Positions 16,330-26,608 of a stretch of 43,325 nt of DNA are shown piece after piece (the first letter of the stretch is position 1; every line of letters begins with the position of its first letter). Under the pieces are notes generated by a model. That model did not search any database. It was not told the DNA's origin and saw nothing but the letters and a program-made list of their open reading frames with translations. The stretch is taken from contig JAUSDY010000152.1 in assembly GCA_030650395.1 (NCBI GenBank), positions 1-43,325 on the forward strand, given 5' to 3'. The position numbers and the translations under genes are program-made. Source of the DNA: Acidobacteriota bacterium. GTDB taxonomy: Bacteria; Acidobacteriota; Vicinamibacteria; Vicinamibacterales; UBA2999.

Positions 16330-19044
16330 TTGTCCACTGTCCGGATATACAGGGTCGCCGAGCTGCTCAACACCACGAGCCAGGAAGTATTGGCTCTGCT
16401 CAAGAAGGCGCACGGCATCGAGCTGAAGAGCGCGTCCAGCACGCTCGAAGAAATCGTCGCGCGGCAGTTTGTCGATCGCCTGGCGAAGCAGCGCGGCATC
16501 ACCCTGCCCAAGGGCGACGTCTTCTCGGAAGAGGCCGGCAAGGCCGTCAAGACCGCCGCCGCCAAGACCAAGTCCGCGCCGGGCAAGAAGGCCGCGGCCG
16601 CACCCGAGCCGCCCAAGCCCGCCGCGCCGACGCTGGGGCCGCCGCGCCTGATCAAGAAGGCGAAGCCGGTCGAGCCCAAGCCGGAAGAGGCGACCGAGGA
16701 ATCCGTCGAACACGCCGCCGCCGAAGCACCGGCGATCGAAGCCGCGCCGGCAGCCGAACACGAGGCGCCCGCGCCCGCCGCTGAAGCCGCGTCGGAGCCG
16801 ATGGCCGCCGAGCCGGCCGACGCGCCGGAAGTCGCGCGCGACAAGGCCGCTGGCCGTTTCGTGCCGCCCAGCATTCGGCTTCGCGTTGAAGAACCCGGCA
16901 AGGCGCCGCCCAGCGCGCCGCCGCTGCAGCCGCGCCGTCAGCTCGTGCCGCAGCCGCCCCGCGTGGTGCCGCCGGCGTCGCGGCCGGCGCAGGCCGCGAC
17001 CGGTAACCTCGCGCGTCCGCAGGGACCGCGTCCGGCACCACAATCACCGCGGCCTTCGAGCGGCACGTCCGCCGCCATGCTCGGAGGCCCACGGCCGCTG
17101 CCGTCGCAGCCGGTCCGGCCGGCCACGGGCCTGCCGCGGCCCGGTATGCCGGGCATGCGTCCGGGTTTCCGTCCGCAGTACCAACAGCGGCCCGCCGGGC
17201 CGAAGACGTCGCAGCGCCGCGACGCGCTGCAGCGTCCGCAAGCGCCCGCGGCCGTCGCCGCGCCGCCGCCCATCACGCGCACCATCACCTTCTCGGAAGG
17301 GATGACCGTGAAGGACCTGGCGGATCGCCTCGAGATCCGGGTCAAGGACGCACTCAAGTCGCTGCTCGATCGGCGGTTGATGATGACCATCAACTCGACG
17401 ATTGATATCGAAACCGCCAAGACGCTCGCAGCCGGTTTCGGCGCCGAGATTCAGACCCGCAGCTTCGAACAGGAGATCGTCGAAGAGAGCGACAAGACGG
17501 CGGATCCCGCCGACCTCGTCACGCGCTGGCCCGTCGTCACGATCCTGGGCCACGTCGACCACGGCAAGACCACGCTGCTTGATGCGATCCGCGAAACCCG
17601 GGTCGCCGAGCGCGAAGCCGGCGGCATCACCCAGCACATCGGCGCCTACCTCGTCAGCGCCGGCGGCGATGCCGGCAAGCACATCGTGTTCCTCGACACG
17701 CCCGGCCACTCGGCGTTCACCATGATGCGCGCCCGCGGCGCCAAGATCACCGACGTCGTCATCCTGGTCGTGGCAGCCGACGATGGCGTAATGCCGCAGA
17801 CGAGGGAAGCGATCGACCACGCCAAGGCCGCGAACGTGAAGATCATCGTGGCGGTCAACAAGATCGACAAGCCCGGCGCCAACCCTGAAACCGTCAAGCG
17901 CCAGCTCACCGAGCTTGGCCTGATGCCGGAAGAGTGGGGCGGCCAGACCGTGTTCGTGGAAGTGTCGGCCAAGAAGAAGCAGAACCTCGACGGGCTGCTG
18001 GAAATGATCCTGCTCGTCACCGAAATCGACGACTTCAAGGCCAACCCCAAGCGCAGCGCGATCGGCACCGTGATCGAAACCAAGCTGGATCGCGGCCGCG
18101 GCCCCGTCGCCACCGTGCTGGTGCAGGACGGCACGCTGCGCGTCGGCGACAGCGTGATCGCCGGCCCCGTGGTCGGCAAGGTGCGCGCGTTGATCGACGA
18201 CCGCGGCCGCAACCTCAAGTTCGCCGGACCATCGACACCGGTGGAGCTGCTCGGCCTCGAATCACTGCCCTCGCCGGGCGATTCGTTCCAGGCCGTCGGC
18301 GACGCCGCCAAGGCGCGGCAGATCGCGACGTTCCGCCAGGGCCAGGCGAAGGAAAAATCGCTCGGCTCGAAGGGTTCGCGCATGACCCTCGAGTCGCTCC
18401 AGGCCCAGCTGGCCGAGGGTGGCGCGAAGGAATTGGCGCTCATCATCAAGGCCGACGTGCAGGGCTCGGCTGAAGTGCTGGCCGATACGCTCTCGAAACT
18501 GACCGACGAGAAGACCAAGATCAAGATCATCCACTCGGGAGTCGGCGCGATCAACGAGTCGGACGTGCTGCTGGCCACGGCATCGTACGCGATCATTATC
18601 GGCTTCAACGTGCGGCCCGACCGCAACGCCGCCGACGTGGCCGAGCGAGAAAAAGTCGACATCCGGCACCACACGGTCATCTACCACGTCACCGACGAAA
18701 TCAAGAAGGCGATGGCGGGGCTGCTCGATCCGACGTTCAAGGAAGCGCGCATCGGCGCGGCCACCGTGCGCGAGACATTCAAGGTGCCGAAGATCGGGAC
18801 CATCGCGGGCTGCATCGTCAACGAAGGCGTGATCAAGCGCTCGGGCGACGCCCAGGCGCGCCTGCTGCGCGACAACGTCGAAATCTGGGCCGGCAAGCTC
18901 GGCTCGCTCAAGCGCTTCAAGGACGATGTCTCCGAGGTCAAGACCGGTTTCGAATGCGGGATCGGCCTCCAGAACTTCAACGACCTCAAGGTCGGCGATG
19001 TGATTGAAGTCTTCCACATGGAACGAGTCGCACAGCCCGCTTAG
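16330..19044 (+). CDS. infB: translation initiation factor IF-2
   Basis: IF-2 is the GTPase that brings initiator tRNA to the ribosome. The 904-residue protein starts with a helical IF2_N segment ([21 protein letters not shown]). A long Ala/Pro/Glu-rich linker (about 60-310) and a second IF2_N-like segment ([21 protein letters not shown]) follow. The G domain (from about 400) shows G1 GHVDHGKT, G3 DTPGH and G4 NKID. Domains II-IV follow, ending [22 protein letters not shown]. The TTG start at 16330 has a GAGGA ribosome-binding site at 16318-16322. The stop codon abuts the first unit of a heptamer array. Confidence 0.96.
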   Translation: MSTVRIYRVAELLNTTSQEVLALLKKAHGIELKSASSTLEEIVARQFVDRLAKQRGITLPKGDVFSEEAGKAVKTAAAKTKSAPGKKAAAAPEPPKPAAPTLGPPRLIKKAKPVEPKPEEATEESVEHAAAEAPAIEAAPAAEHEAPAPAAEAASEPMAAEPADAPEVARDKAAGRFVPPSIRLRVEEPGKAPPSAPPLQPRRQLVPQPPRVVPPASRPAQAATGNLARPQGPRPAPQSPRPSSGTSAAMLGGPRPLPSQPVRPATGLPRPGMPGMRPGFRPQYQQRPAGPKTSQRRDALQRPQAPAAVAAPPPITRTITFSEGMTVKDLADRLEIRVKDALKSLLDRRLMMTINSTIDIETAKTLAAGFGAEIQTRSFEQEIVEESDKTADPADLVTRWPVVTILGHVDHGKTTLLDAIRETRVAEREAGGITQHIGAYLVSAGGDAGKHIVFLDTPGHSAFTMMRARGAKITDVVILVVAADDGVMPQTREAIDHAKAANVKIIVAVNKIDKPGANPETVKRQLTELGLMPEEWGGQTVFVEVSAKKKQNLDGLLEMILLVTEIDDFKANPKRSAIGTVIETKLDRGRGPVATVLVQDGTLRVGDSVIAGPVVGKVRALIDDRGRNLKFAGPSTPVELLGLESLPSPGDSFQAVGDAAKARQIATFRQGQAKEKSLGSKGSRMTLESLQAQLAEGGAKELALIIKADVQGSAEVLADTLSKLTDEKTKIKIIHSGVGAINESDVLLATASYAIIIGFNVRPDRNAADVAEREKVDIRHHTVIYHVTDEIKKAMAGLLDPTFKEARIGAATVRETFKVPKIGTIAGCIVNEGVIKRSGDAQARLLRDNVEIWAGKLGSLKRFKDDVSEVKTGFECGIGLQNFNDLKVGDVIEVFHMERVAQPA

Positions 19045-19231
19045 TTGAAAGTTGAAAGTTGAAAGTTGAAAGTTGAAAGTTGAAAGTTGTAAGTTGTAAG
19101 TTTCAGTTACAAGTTCAGTTTTAGGTTTCAGTTCCAAGTTGGACGACCAACTCGGCAGTTTTGCCACTGTAAACTTTCAACTGAACTCCAAACTGAAACT
19201 TTCAACTGTCAACTTTCAACTTTCAACTCGA
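19044..19231. repeat. inverted tandem heptamer array B (GTTGAAA / TTTCAAC)
   Basis: Six perfect GTTGAAA units run from 19044 to 19085, then two GTTGTAA variants (19086-19099) and degenerate units. The right half (about 19172-19229) carries the complementary ACTTTCAACT-type units. The array fills the whole infB-rbfA gap, starting at the last base of the infB stop codon. Transcribed, it would fold into a long hairpin inside the operon mRNA. Confidence 0.93.
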
Positions 19232-19244
19232 CAGTGAACTAGCC

Positions 19245-19682
19245 ATGGCCCTGACCCACCGCGTCGAGCGCATTCAGGCACAAGTCCGCGAGGAAGTCAG
19301 CCAGATGCTGGCCACCGAAGTGCGCGACCCCGGTGTCGGGCTCGTCACCGTCACTCGCGCCAAGGTCACCGGCGACCTGTCGCTGGCGCGGGTCTACTGG
19401 ACCATCATCGGCGACGCCAACGAGCGCAAGAAAACCACCAAGGCGCTCGAGCGCGCCACCGGGTTCGTGCGCCACCTGCTGGCCGAGCGCCTCGCGCTGC
19501 GGCGCGTGCCCGAGCTGAAGTTCATCTTCGACGAATCGGTCGCCGCGCAGGACCGCATCGAGCAGATCATCCAGGAGATTCACGCGGAAGAAGCCGCGCG
19601 CACCGTCGACAGCCCCGACTTCGTCGAGCAGCCGGCCGACCCGCCGGCGGAAGACGCGCCGAAGCATGGCGAGCCCAAGTAG
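19245..19682 (+). CDS. rbfA: 30S ribosome-binding factor RbfA
   Basis: RbfA is a cold-shock-associated assembly factor for the 30S subunit. The KH-like fold is seen from RVERIQAQVREEVSQMLATEV through VTVTRAKVTGDLSLARVYWTI to FVRHLLAERLALRRVPELKFIFDES. The 145-residue length includes a ~30-residue acidic and proline-rich tail after the conserved core. The gene lies downstream of infB across a repeat array and overlaps the next gene by 17 bases, a sign of translational coupling. Confidence 0.94.
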   Translation: MALTHRVERIQAQVREEVSQMLATEVRDPGVGLVTVTRAKVTGDLSLARVYWTIIGDANERKKTTKALERATGFVRHLLAERLALRRVPELKFIFDESVAAQDRIEQIIQEIHAEEAARTVDSPDFVEQPADPPAEDAPKHGEPK

Positions 19683-20667
19683 CCCCTTGGCCGCCGAAGC
19701 CGGGGCGAAGGCGGCGCCGGCCGACCTGATCGCGACCGTGCGCGCGGGACGGCGGTTTGTGGTGGCGTCGCACCAGCGGCCCGACGGCGATGCGATCGGC
19801 TCGGCGATGGCCATGGCGCTCGCGTTGCGCACGATGGGCAAGGAGGCCACGGTCGTCACCGACGCGGTGCCGCCCGTCTTCCTGCAGCCCTTCCCCGGCG
19901 TCGACGGCATGCAGATCACGACCAGCGTCACCGTTCGGTACGACGCGGCGTTGATCATGGAGTGCGGCGACCTGTCACGCACCGGCGTGGCCGGCCTCGA
20001 TCGATCGCCGGTCGTCAACATCGATCACCATCCCGGCAACCTCAGCTACGGCGCGATCAACTGGATCGACGAAGCGGCGGCGGCGTGCGGCGAGATGGTG
20101 TGCACGCTGATCGACGCGCTCGGCGTGCCTCTCACGCCCGACATCGCCACGCACCTCTACCTCGCGGTGCTGACCGACACCGGATCGTTCCACTTCTCGC
20201 ACCTCACGCCCTGGACCTACGAGGTGGCACGGCGCGCGGTCGAAGCCGGCGCGGATCCGCAGTGGATCGCGCAGACCCATTACGACAGCAACAGCCTGGC
20301 GCGCGTCCGCATCTTCGGCGCCGTGCTCAACGACATGGTGATCCAGAACGAGGGCAAGGTCGCGCTGCTCGCGATCACGCGCAAGGCGATGAGCGACCTC
20401 GGCGGCACCAGCGACGACCTCGAGGGCCTGATCAACTTCCCGCTGACGGTCAAGGAAATCGAAGCGGTGGCGTTCTTCAAGGAAGCCGGCGACCACGACT
20501 GGCGAGTCAGCCTGCGATCGAAAGGCGCGGTCAACGTCGGCGCGATTGCCAGGCACTTCGGCGGGGGCGGCCACAAGAACGCCGCCGGGTGCTCGACGAC
20601 GGGCGATCTCACAGCTGTGCAAAAACGATTCGGAGAGCTGATGGTGAAGGCGGTCAATGTTTCCTGA
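19666..20667 (+). CDS. nrnA: DHH/DHHA1 phosphoesterase, NrnA-like
   Basis: A 333-residue bifunctional oligoribonuclease/pAp phosphatase-type enzyme. The DHH domain shows the metal-binding motifs SHQRPDGDAIGSA, MECGD and NIDHHPGN plus a later Asp in VLTDTGSFHF. The DHHA1 substrate-binding domain ends with HFGGGGHKNAAG. The family degrades nanoRNAs and dephosphorylates 3'-phosphoadenosine-5'-phosphate. It overlaps rbfA at its start and truB at its end, which fits the common rbfA-nrnA-truB order. The first ~20 residues are Ala/Ser-rich and not conserved, so translation could start slightly downstream. Confidence 0.92.
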   Translation: MASPSSPLAAEAGAKAAPADLIATVRAGRRFVVASHQRPDGDAIGSAMAMALALRTMGKEATVVTDAVPPVFLQPFPGVDGMQITTSVTVRYDAALIMECGDLSRTGVAGLDRSPVVNIDHHPGNLSYGAINWIDEAAAACGEMVCTLIDALGVPLTPDIATHLYLAVLTDTGSFHFSHLTPWTYEVARRAVEAGADPQWIAQTHYDSNSLARVRIFGAVLNDMVIQNEGKVALLAITRKAMSDLGGTSDDLEGLINFPLTVKEIEAVAFFKEAGDHDWRVSLRSKGAVNVGAIARHFGGGGHKNAAGCSTTGDLTAVQKRFGELMVKAVNVS

Positions 20668-21565
20668 CGGCGTGCTCGTCGTCGACAAGACGCAAGGTCC
20701 AACATCGCACGACGTCGTGACCCTCGCGCGCCGCGCGCTCGGCGTCTCGCGCATCGGCCACACCGGCACGCTCGACCCGATGGCCACCGGCGTGCTGCCG
20801 CTCGTCGTCGGCCGCGCCACGCGCCTCGCGCAGTTCCTCACCGCCGGCGACAAGGATTACGAAGCGACCGTGGCGTTCGGCCGCACCACCGACACCTACG
20901 ATGCGCTCGGCAAGGCGGTCACGCAGTCGGATGCGAGGCCGGACCGCGACCAGCTCGAAGCGGCCGTGACGAAGTTTCGCGGCACGTTCGAACAGACGCC
21001 GCCCGCGTATTCGGCGAAGAACATCGACGGCACGCGATCGTACGAGCTCGCTCGGAAGATGAAGACCGGCGGCGTGGCCACGCTGCCGAAAGCCGTCATC
21101 GTTACGGCGCGGCAACTCGAGATCGTGTCGTTCGACGGCGAGACGGCATGCCTTCGGATGAGCGTCACGGCAGGGTTTTACGTCCGCTCGCTCGCGCATG
21201 ACCTCGGCGCCGCGCTCGGCATGGGGGCGGTGCTGGCCGCGCTGCGCCGGACGCGGTCCGGCGAGTTCGGGCTGGAAGGCGCCGTGCCGCTGGCCGACGT
21301 GCTGCAGTCGAGCCGGGAAACGCTCGCCGGCTGGCTGGTGCCGTTTGACGGGCTCCTGGCCGGCCTGCCGTCGGTCACGCTAAGGGGGCCGGCGCACGTG
21401 GAGCGGGTCAAGAACGGCCTGGAAGTGGCTCCCGAGGACCTTTTGGCCGCTGTCAGTCCCCTGCCGGAGCTGGTGAGGCTGCTCGGCCCGGACGGGGCGC
21501 TCGTGGGTTTGGCCAAACCCGGCAGAACGCCCGGTTTCCTGCACGCCGCGGTGGTCTTAGCGTGA
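20657..21565 (+). CDS. truB: tRNA pseudouridine(55) synthase TruB
   Basis: TruB isomerises U55 in the T-arm of tRNAs. The catalytic aspartate (about residue 40) is in RIGHTGTLDPMATGVLP. Further family segments are DKDYEATVAFGRTTDTYDALG, QTPPAYSAKNIDGTRSYELAR and VTAGFYVRSLAHDLGAALG. At 302 residues it includes a C-terminal PUA-like extension (LKNGLE-type segment near VERVKNGLEVAPEDLL). It overlaps nrnA by 11 bases. The sequence after the stop is an inverted repeat. Confidence 0.95.
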   Translation: MFPDGVLVVDKTQGPTSHDVVTLARRALGVSRIGHTGTLDPMATGVLPLVVGRATRLAQFLTAGDKDYEATVAFGRTTDTYDALGKAVTQSDARPDRDQLEAAVTKFRGTFEQTPPAYSAKNIDGTRSYELARKMKTGGVATLPKAVIVTARQLEIVSFDGETACLRMSVTAGFYVRSLAHDLGAALGMGAVLAALRRTRSGEFGLEGAVPLADVLQSSRETLAGWLVPFDGLLAGLPSVTLRGPAHVERVKNGLEVAPEDLLAAVSPLPELVRLLGPDGALVGLAKPGRTPGFLHAAVVLA

Positions 21566-21570
21566 ACCAG

Positions 21571-21650
21571 AGGGCTTGGGGGCTTATGGGCTTGAGGACT
21601 TAGGAGTTCCTCGTTTTTCAAGCCCTTAAGTCCTCGAGTCCCCAAGCCCT
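21571..21650. repeat. inverted repeat built of GGGCTTG-like units after truB
   Basis: The left arm (21571-21606) and right arm (21619-21650) are imperfect reverse complements over ~32 bases. Units such as GGGCTTG and GAGGACTTA recur with roughly 7-9-base spacing, making this a degenerate relative of the heptamer arrays. It could also act as a terminator for truB. Confidence 0.75.
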
Positions 21651-21722
21651 TTTGAGATAACATAATCAGGTTACAGGCGATGCTGTTATCGCCACATACG
21701 GCGGCTTGGTACACCGAGCTTG

Positions 21723-21751
21723 CCCTCCATAGCGCGGAGCGCGACGGAGGG
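21723..21751. repeat. CCCTCC...GGAGGG palindromic element in the rpsO leader
   Basis: CCCTCC (21723-21728) pairs with GGAGGG (21746-21751) around ATAGCGCGGAGCGCGAC. It lies 30 bases before the rpsO start. It could be a dispersed repeat or part of a structured leader; S15 autoregulates through its leader in other bacteria, but no specific match to those structures is visible. Confidence 0.55.
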
Positions 21752-21780
21752 TCGGGCACTCGGCCGTGCGTGGAGGACTC

Positions 21781-22050
21781 GTGGCACTGACGAAAGACAA
21801 GAAGACCGCCCTCATCGGCGCGTACAAGACGCACGACCACGACACCGGCTCTCCCGAAGTCCAGGTAGCGATCCTGAGCGAGCGCATCACCTATCTGACG
21901 GAACACTTCAAAACACACGCGAAGGACCACCATTCCCGCCGCGGATTGCTGAAGCTGGTTGGCCAGCGGCGTCGCCTGCTCGACTACCTGAAGAGCAAGG
22001 ACTCCGAACGTTACGCAGAGGTCATCAAGCGCCTCGGCATTCGCAAGTAA
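21781..22050 (+). CDS. rpsO: 30S ribosomal protein S15
   Basis: S15 is a primary 16S rRNA binder in the platform of the 30S subunit. The GTG start at 21781, with a GGAGG ribosome-binding site at 21772-21776, gives 89 residues, exactly the usual length. An upstream GTG at 21766 would add five residues overlapping the ribosome-binding site. Conserved segments include [46 protein letters not shown] and [12 protein letters not shown]. It precedes pnp, the classical arrangement. Confidence 0.97.
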   Translation: MALTKDKKTALIGAYKTHDHDTGSPEVQVAILSERITYLTEHFKTHAKDHHSRRGLLKLVGQRRRLLDYLKSKDSERYAEVIKRLGIRK

Positions 22051-22086
22051 ACGGGATCGGTCCCCACTCCTTTTCACAGGTTAGCT

Positions 22087-24303
<2,217 letters not shown>

Positions 24304-24313
24304 CGTTAAAAGA

Positions 24314-24396
24314 TCCCGACGGGAGGGCACCTCTCGTCGGGAGGCACCTCTCGTCGGGAGGGCACCCTCTTGTCGTCAAAAACCTCCCGCAAATTA
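24314..24396. repeat. 18-bp-period GGGAGGGCACCTCTCGTC array, left side of accessory patch
   Basis: Three tandem units (24321-24338, 24339-24355, 24356-24374) share GGGAGG(G)CACC(C)TCT(C/T)GTC, with a CCCGAC just before and CCTCCCGC just after. The core GTCGGGAG is the reverse complement of the array at 25155-25217, so the two face each other around the accessory patch. Confidence 0.85.
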
Positions 24397-24606
24397 CGCC
24401 GCCTTCGTGCGGTCACCAAAATCCTACTCATAGAACGAGCGTGATTTCAGAGTCGTGCAAGCGCCGTGCCTGGCGCACGAACGATCGAGATCGACTTTGT
24501 CCTCTATGAGTGGCCTCTCGAGAGGCCGATTCTCGTAGTGGACGGCCCCCAAAGGGCATGGCAAGAGACGTGCAGAGCTTGGCGGGCAAACTCCCATGGA
24601 GCACAG

Positions 24607-24717
24607 ATGCCAACCTATCGAGCAAATCGGGGAAACTTACTCCAGCATTGGGTTCTCGCCGAAGTCGTCTCGCTAGTGAGGACGGCCGTCCCAACGTCAG
24701 GGCCAACCGCAACATGA
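24607..24717 (+). pseudogene. N-terminal fragment of an unknown accessory protein
   Basis: A short frame starting MPTYRANRGNLLQHWVLAE, with a GGAG ribosome-binding site at 24597-24600. It runs only ~37 residues before the stop. The start looks genuine because of its ribosome-binding site and clean N-terminus, but homologous proteins of this type would be expected to be much longer, so I read it as a truncated gene. A different frame just downstream (from 24714; FTRGVQQIRDAKLQQRFDAWL) may be its displaced C-terminal part. The family is not identified with certainty. Confidence 0.4.
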
Positions 24718-24896
24718 TGTCGATGGTGTTTACTCGAGGGGTGCAGCAGATACGCGATGCGAAACTCCAACAGCGCTTCGACGCGTGGCTCAGGCAGGCG
24801 ACGGCTCCCAAACAAACGCCGGCCGGAGCCGTCGGCACTAAGAAATTGAACGGGCCGCTGCTGAATGCGAGGCCGTCATCCGTTATGGAGTCGAGC

Positions 24897-25103
24897 ATGA
24901 CTGAGTTTCGAAGTGGTAACACCAAGACGACCCAAATCGGCTACATCAACAGGAACCAGCAGGAGAGCGCTGTCATTGCCAACGTCCAGGCTGTCATTGC
25001 CGGACGAAAGAAGTGCAGCCATGTATACGGCGCGAACGGAACGGACGTGTTCCAACGGCGATGTCCAAGGTGCGGAAACGGCGCACCGGGAATACCCTTC
25101 TGA
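24897..25103 (+). CDS. small zinc-ribbon-like protein (YGANG...RRCPRCGNGAPG type)
   Basis: A 68-residue protein beginning MTEFRSGNTKTTQIGYINRN and ending CSHVYGANGTDVFQRRCPRC followed by GNGAPGIPF. It belongs by eye to a widespread family of short accessory proteins with a GYxNRN N-terminus and a C-terminal HxYGANGxDxxxRxCPxCxxGxPGxP signature. In this copy the first Cys pair is reduced to a single Cys (KKC), so zinc binding may be incomplete. A GGAG ribosome-binding site is at 24886-24889; the frame is open further upstream to 24510, where the residues look like debris. Its biochemical role is unknown. Confidence 0.65.
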   Translation: MTEFRSGNTKTTQIGYINRNQQESAVIANVQAVIAGRKKCSHVYGANGTDVFQRRCPRCGNGAPGIPF

Positions 25104-25154
25104 GGGGAACCCTTCCTACCCGTCTAGCAGCATGCGCGTGACGACAAGAATCGC

Positions 25155-25217
25155 CGTCCCGACGAGAGTTGCCCTCCCGACGGGGATTTCCCTCCCGACA
25201 AGACGTACCCTCCCGGC
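25155..25217. repeat. 18-bp-period CCTCCCGAC array, right side of accessory patch
   Basis: CCTCCCGAC-type cores recur at 25155, 25173, 25191 and 25209, exactly 18 bases apart. The orientation is opposite to the array at 24321-24374. The last unit ends 25 bases before the -10-like TACAAT of the cupredoxin-like gene. Confidence 0.88.
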
Positions 25218-25253
25218 GTCAGCCCGCCGAATCAAAGCCGCTACAATGAAGTA

Positions 25254-25613
25254 ATGGTCAAGGCGTTCGTGGTGGTCGCGATGGCAACTGCCTTGGTCAC
25301 AGCCATGGCGGGCGCACAAGAACAAGCGCCGAACCGGCGTGAGTTCGCCATCCTCGCCAAGGACCACACCTTCACCCCGAACAAGATCGAGGTCACGCAG
25401 GACGACCTGGTCAAGATCACGCTGAAGAGCGAGGACCGCCCCAGCAGCTTCGCGATCGACGCCTACCGGCTGATCAAGCGCGCCGGCGGCGGGCTGACGA
25501 TCACCTTCCAGTTCCGCGCCGACAAGCCAGGCACGTTTCCCTTCTACTGCAATCTGACGAGCGATAAGGAATGTAAAGACATGAAGGGTACGCTCGTCGT
25601 GAAGGCCAAATAA
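25254..25613 (+). CDS. secreted cupredoxin-like protein lacking the histidine ligands
   Basis: A 119-residue exported protein: a signal peptide (MVKAFVVVAMATALVTAMAGA) and one beta-sandwich domain with the order of a CoxII-type cupredoxin (FAILAKDHTFTPNKIEVTQDD, then FRADKPGTFPFYC and KDMKGTLVVKAK). The usual copper ligands are His, Cys, His and Met. Here the loop Cys (FYC) and Met (KDM) are present, but the His positions read Ala (SFAID) and Cys/Lys (ECK). Copper binding is therefore doubtful or different. A TACAAT hexamer at 25242-25247 lies 6 bases before the ATG, with no ribosome-binding site, suggesting a leaderless mRNA. Confidence 0.78.
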   Translation: MVKAFVVVAMATALVTAMAGAQEQAPNRREFAILAKDHTFTPNKIEVTQDDLVKITLKSEDRPSSFAIDAYRLIKRAGGGLTITFQFRADKPGTFPFYCNLTSDKECKDMKGTLVVKAK

Positions 25614-25699
25614 CCAATAACCAAGTACCAATAACCAACGCGTCGTGTTTTGGTTATTCGTAATTGGTTATTGGTTATTCGCTGTTGGTTCTTTGGTTA
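25607..25699. repeat. inverted tandem heptamer array C (CCAATAA / TTGGTTA)
   Basis: Left-arm units CCAAATAA, CCAATAA, CCAAGTA, CCAATAA, CCAA are followed after GCGTCGTG by right-arm units of the complementary TTGGTTAT type, up to 25696. The array spans exactly from the stop codon of the cupredoxin-like gene (TAA within a unit) to the stop codon of the convergent phosphodiesterase gene (TTA at 25697-25699). It would form a large hairpin acting on both convergent transcripts. Confidence 0.92.
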
Positions 25700-26608
25700 T
25701 TTCCTGGGAAACTTGTCCGGGTTGTCGGTGAACAGCGCGTCCACGCCAAGCGTGTAGAGGTAGTGCGACATCTCCGCCGTCACGTCCTTGAACGAGCCTG
25801 GGTCTGAAGAGCGGAACGTATACGGCGTGACCGACATGCCCTCGGCGTGCGCCCACTTCACGAAGTCGGGGTTCTTCAGCACGATCGCCTTGGCCGGGCC
25901 GAAGCCATGCACGATTCCCTTCCACGCCTTGAGCTGCGCGGGGGTCTGGAATCCGTCGGCGCTATTGAGTAACAGCACGACCGGCACACCGATCTTGATC
26001 TGCGCCAGCGTACGCGCGCTCGGCTGGCCGAACGTCTGCAAGATAACGGGGGTCTTCGGATCCGCCTTCGCGCCGCGCAGGCCGTGCTTGTCGAGCGCGG
26101 CCGCCACCATGGCTTCGAACTTGACGTCACGGCCGGCATAAATCTCCGGTGTCTTCAGCTCCGGAAAAATCCCCGCCTTGCCGCGAACGAGCGCGATCGC
26201 CTCGTCGAAGGTCGGCACCTTTTCCGCCTTGAACTTCGCATCGAACCACGAGCCGGCGTCGAGCGACTTGATCTCGGCGAGGGTGAAGTCGTTGGCGAGC
26301 CACGCCTTGCGGGTCTTGCCTTCGATGGTCTGCGTGCTGACGCGGTTGGGAAACAACTGCTCGACGTTGGTGGTGCGCTCGAGGCTGGCGTCGTGCAGGC
26401 AAATCAACACGCCGTCTTTCGTCACGGCGAGGTCCTGCTCGACATAATCGGCGCCCTGCTCGATCGCCAACTGGTAGGCGGCGAGCGTGTGCTCGGGCGC
26501 ATACGCCGACGCGCCGCGATGGGCGACGACGGTCTTGCGCGTGTACTGCGCGTGGGTGGCTGCCGACATCATCATCACCGCCAGAAAAAAAACGACGCTA
26601 CGCTGCAT
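25697..26608 (-). CDS. periplasmic glycerophosphodiester phosphodiesterase
   Basis: A 303-residue exported GDPD-family enzyme that hydrolyses glycerophosphodiesters to glycerol-3-phosphate and an alcohol. A signal peptide (about 1-20) is followed by the catalytic HRGASAYAPEHT. Then come the metal ligands in VEQDLAVTKDG and HDASLERTTN, a FPELKTPEIY segment, and the C-terminal VDALFTDNPDKF. Length and the insertion after ERTTN resemble the GlpQ-type periplasmic enzymes. The start overlaps the 3' end of the M48 gene by 11 bases, so the two are co-transcribed from the minus strand. Confidence 0.9.
   Translation of the reverse strand: MQRSVVFFLAVMMMSAATHAQYTRKTVVAHRGASAYAPEHTLAAYQLAIEQGADYVEQDLAVTKDGVLICLHDASLERTTNVEQLFPNRVSTQTIEGKTRKAWLANDFTLAEIKSLDAGSWFDAKFKAEKVPTFDEAIALVRGKAGIFPELKTPEIYAGRDVKFEAMVAAALDKHGLRGAKADPKTPVILQTFGQPSARTLAQIKIGVPVVLLLNSADGFQTPAQLKAWKGIVHGFGPAKAIVLKNPDFVKWAHAEGMSVTPYTFRSSDPGSFKDVTAEMSHYLYTLGVDALFTDNPDKFPRK

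Noticed and set aside
21660-21780. S15-binding riboregulator upstream of rpsO
   Set aside because: A palindromic repeat is visible, but no structure matching known S15 leader motifs could be drawn with confidence.
24321-24374. 18-bp units as a CRISPR array
   Set aside because: Units are contiguous with no unique spacers, and repeat length is too short.
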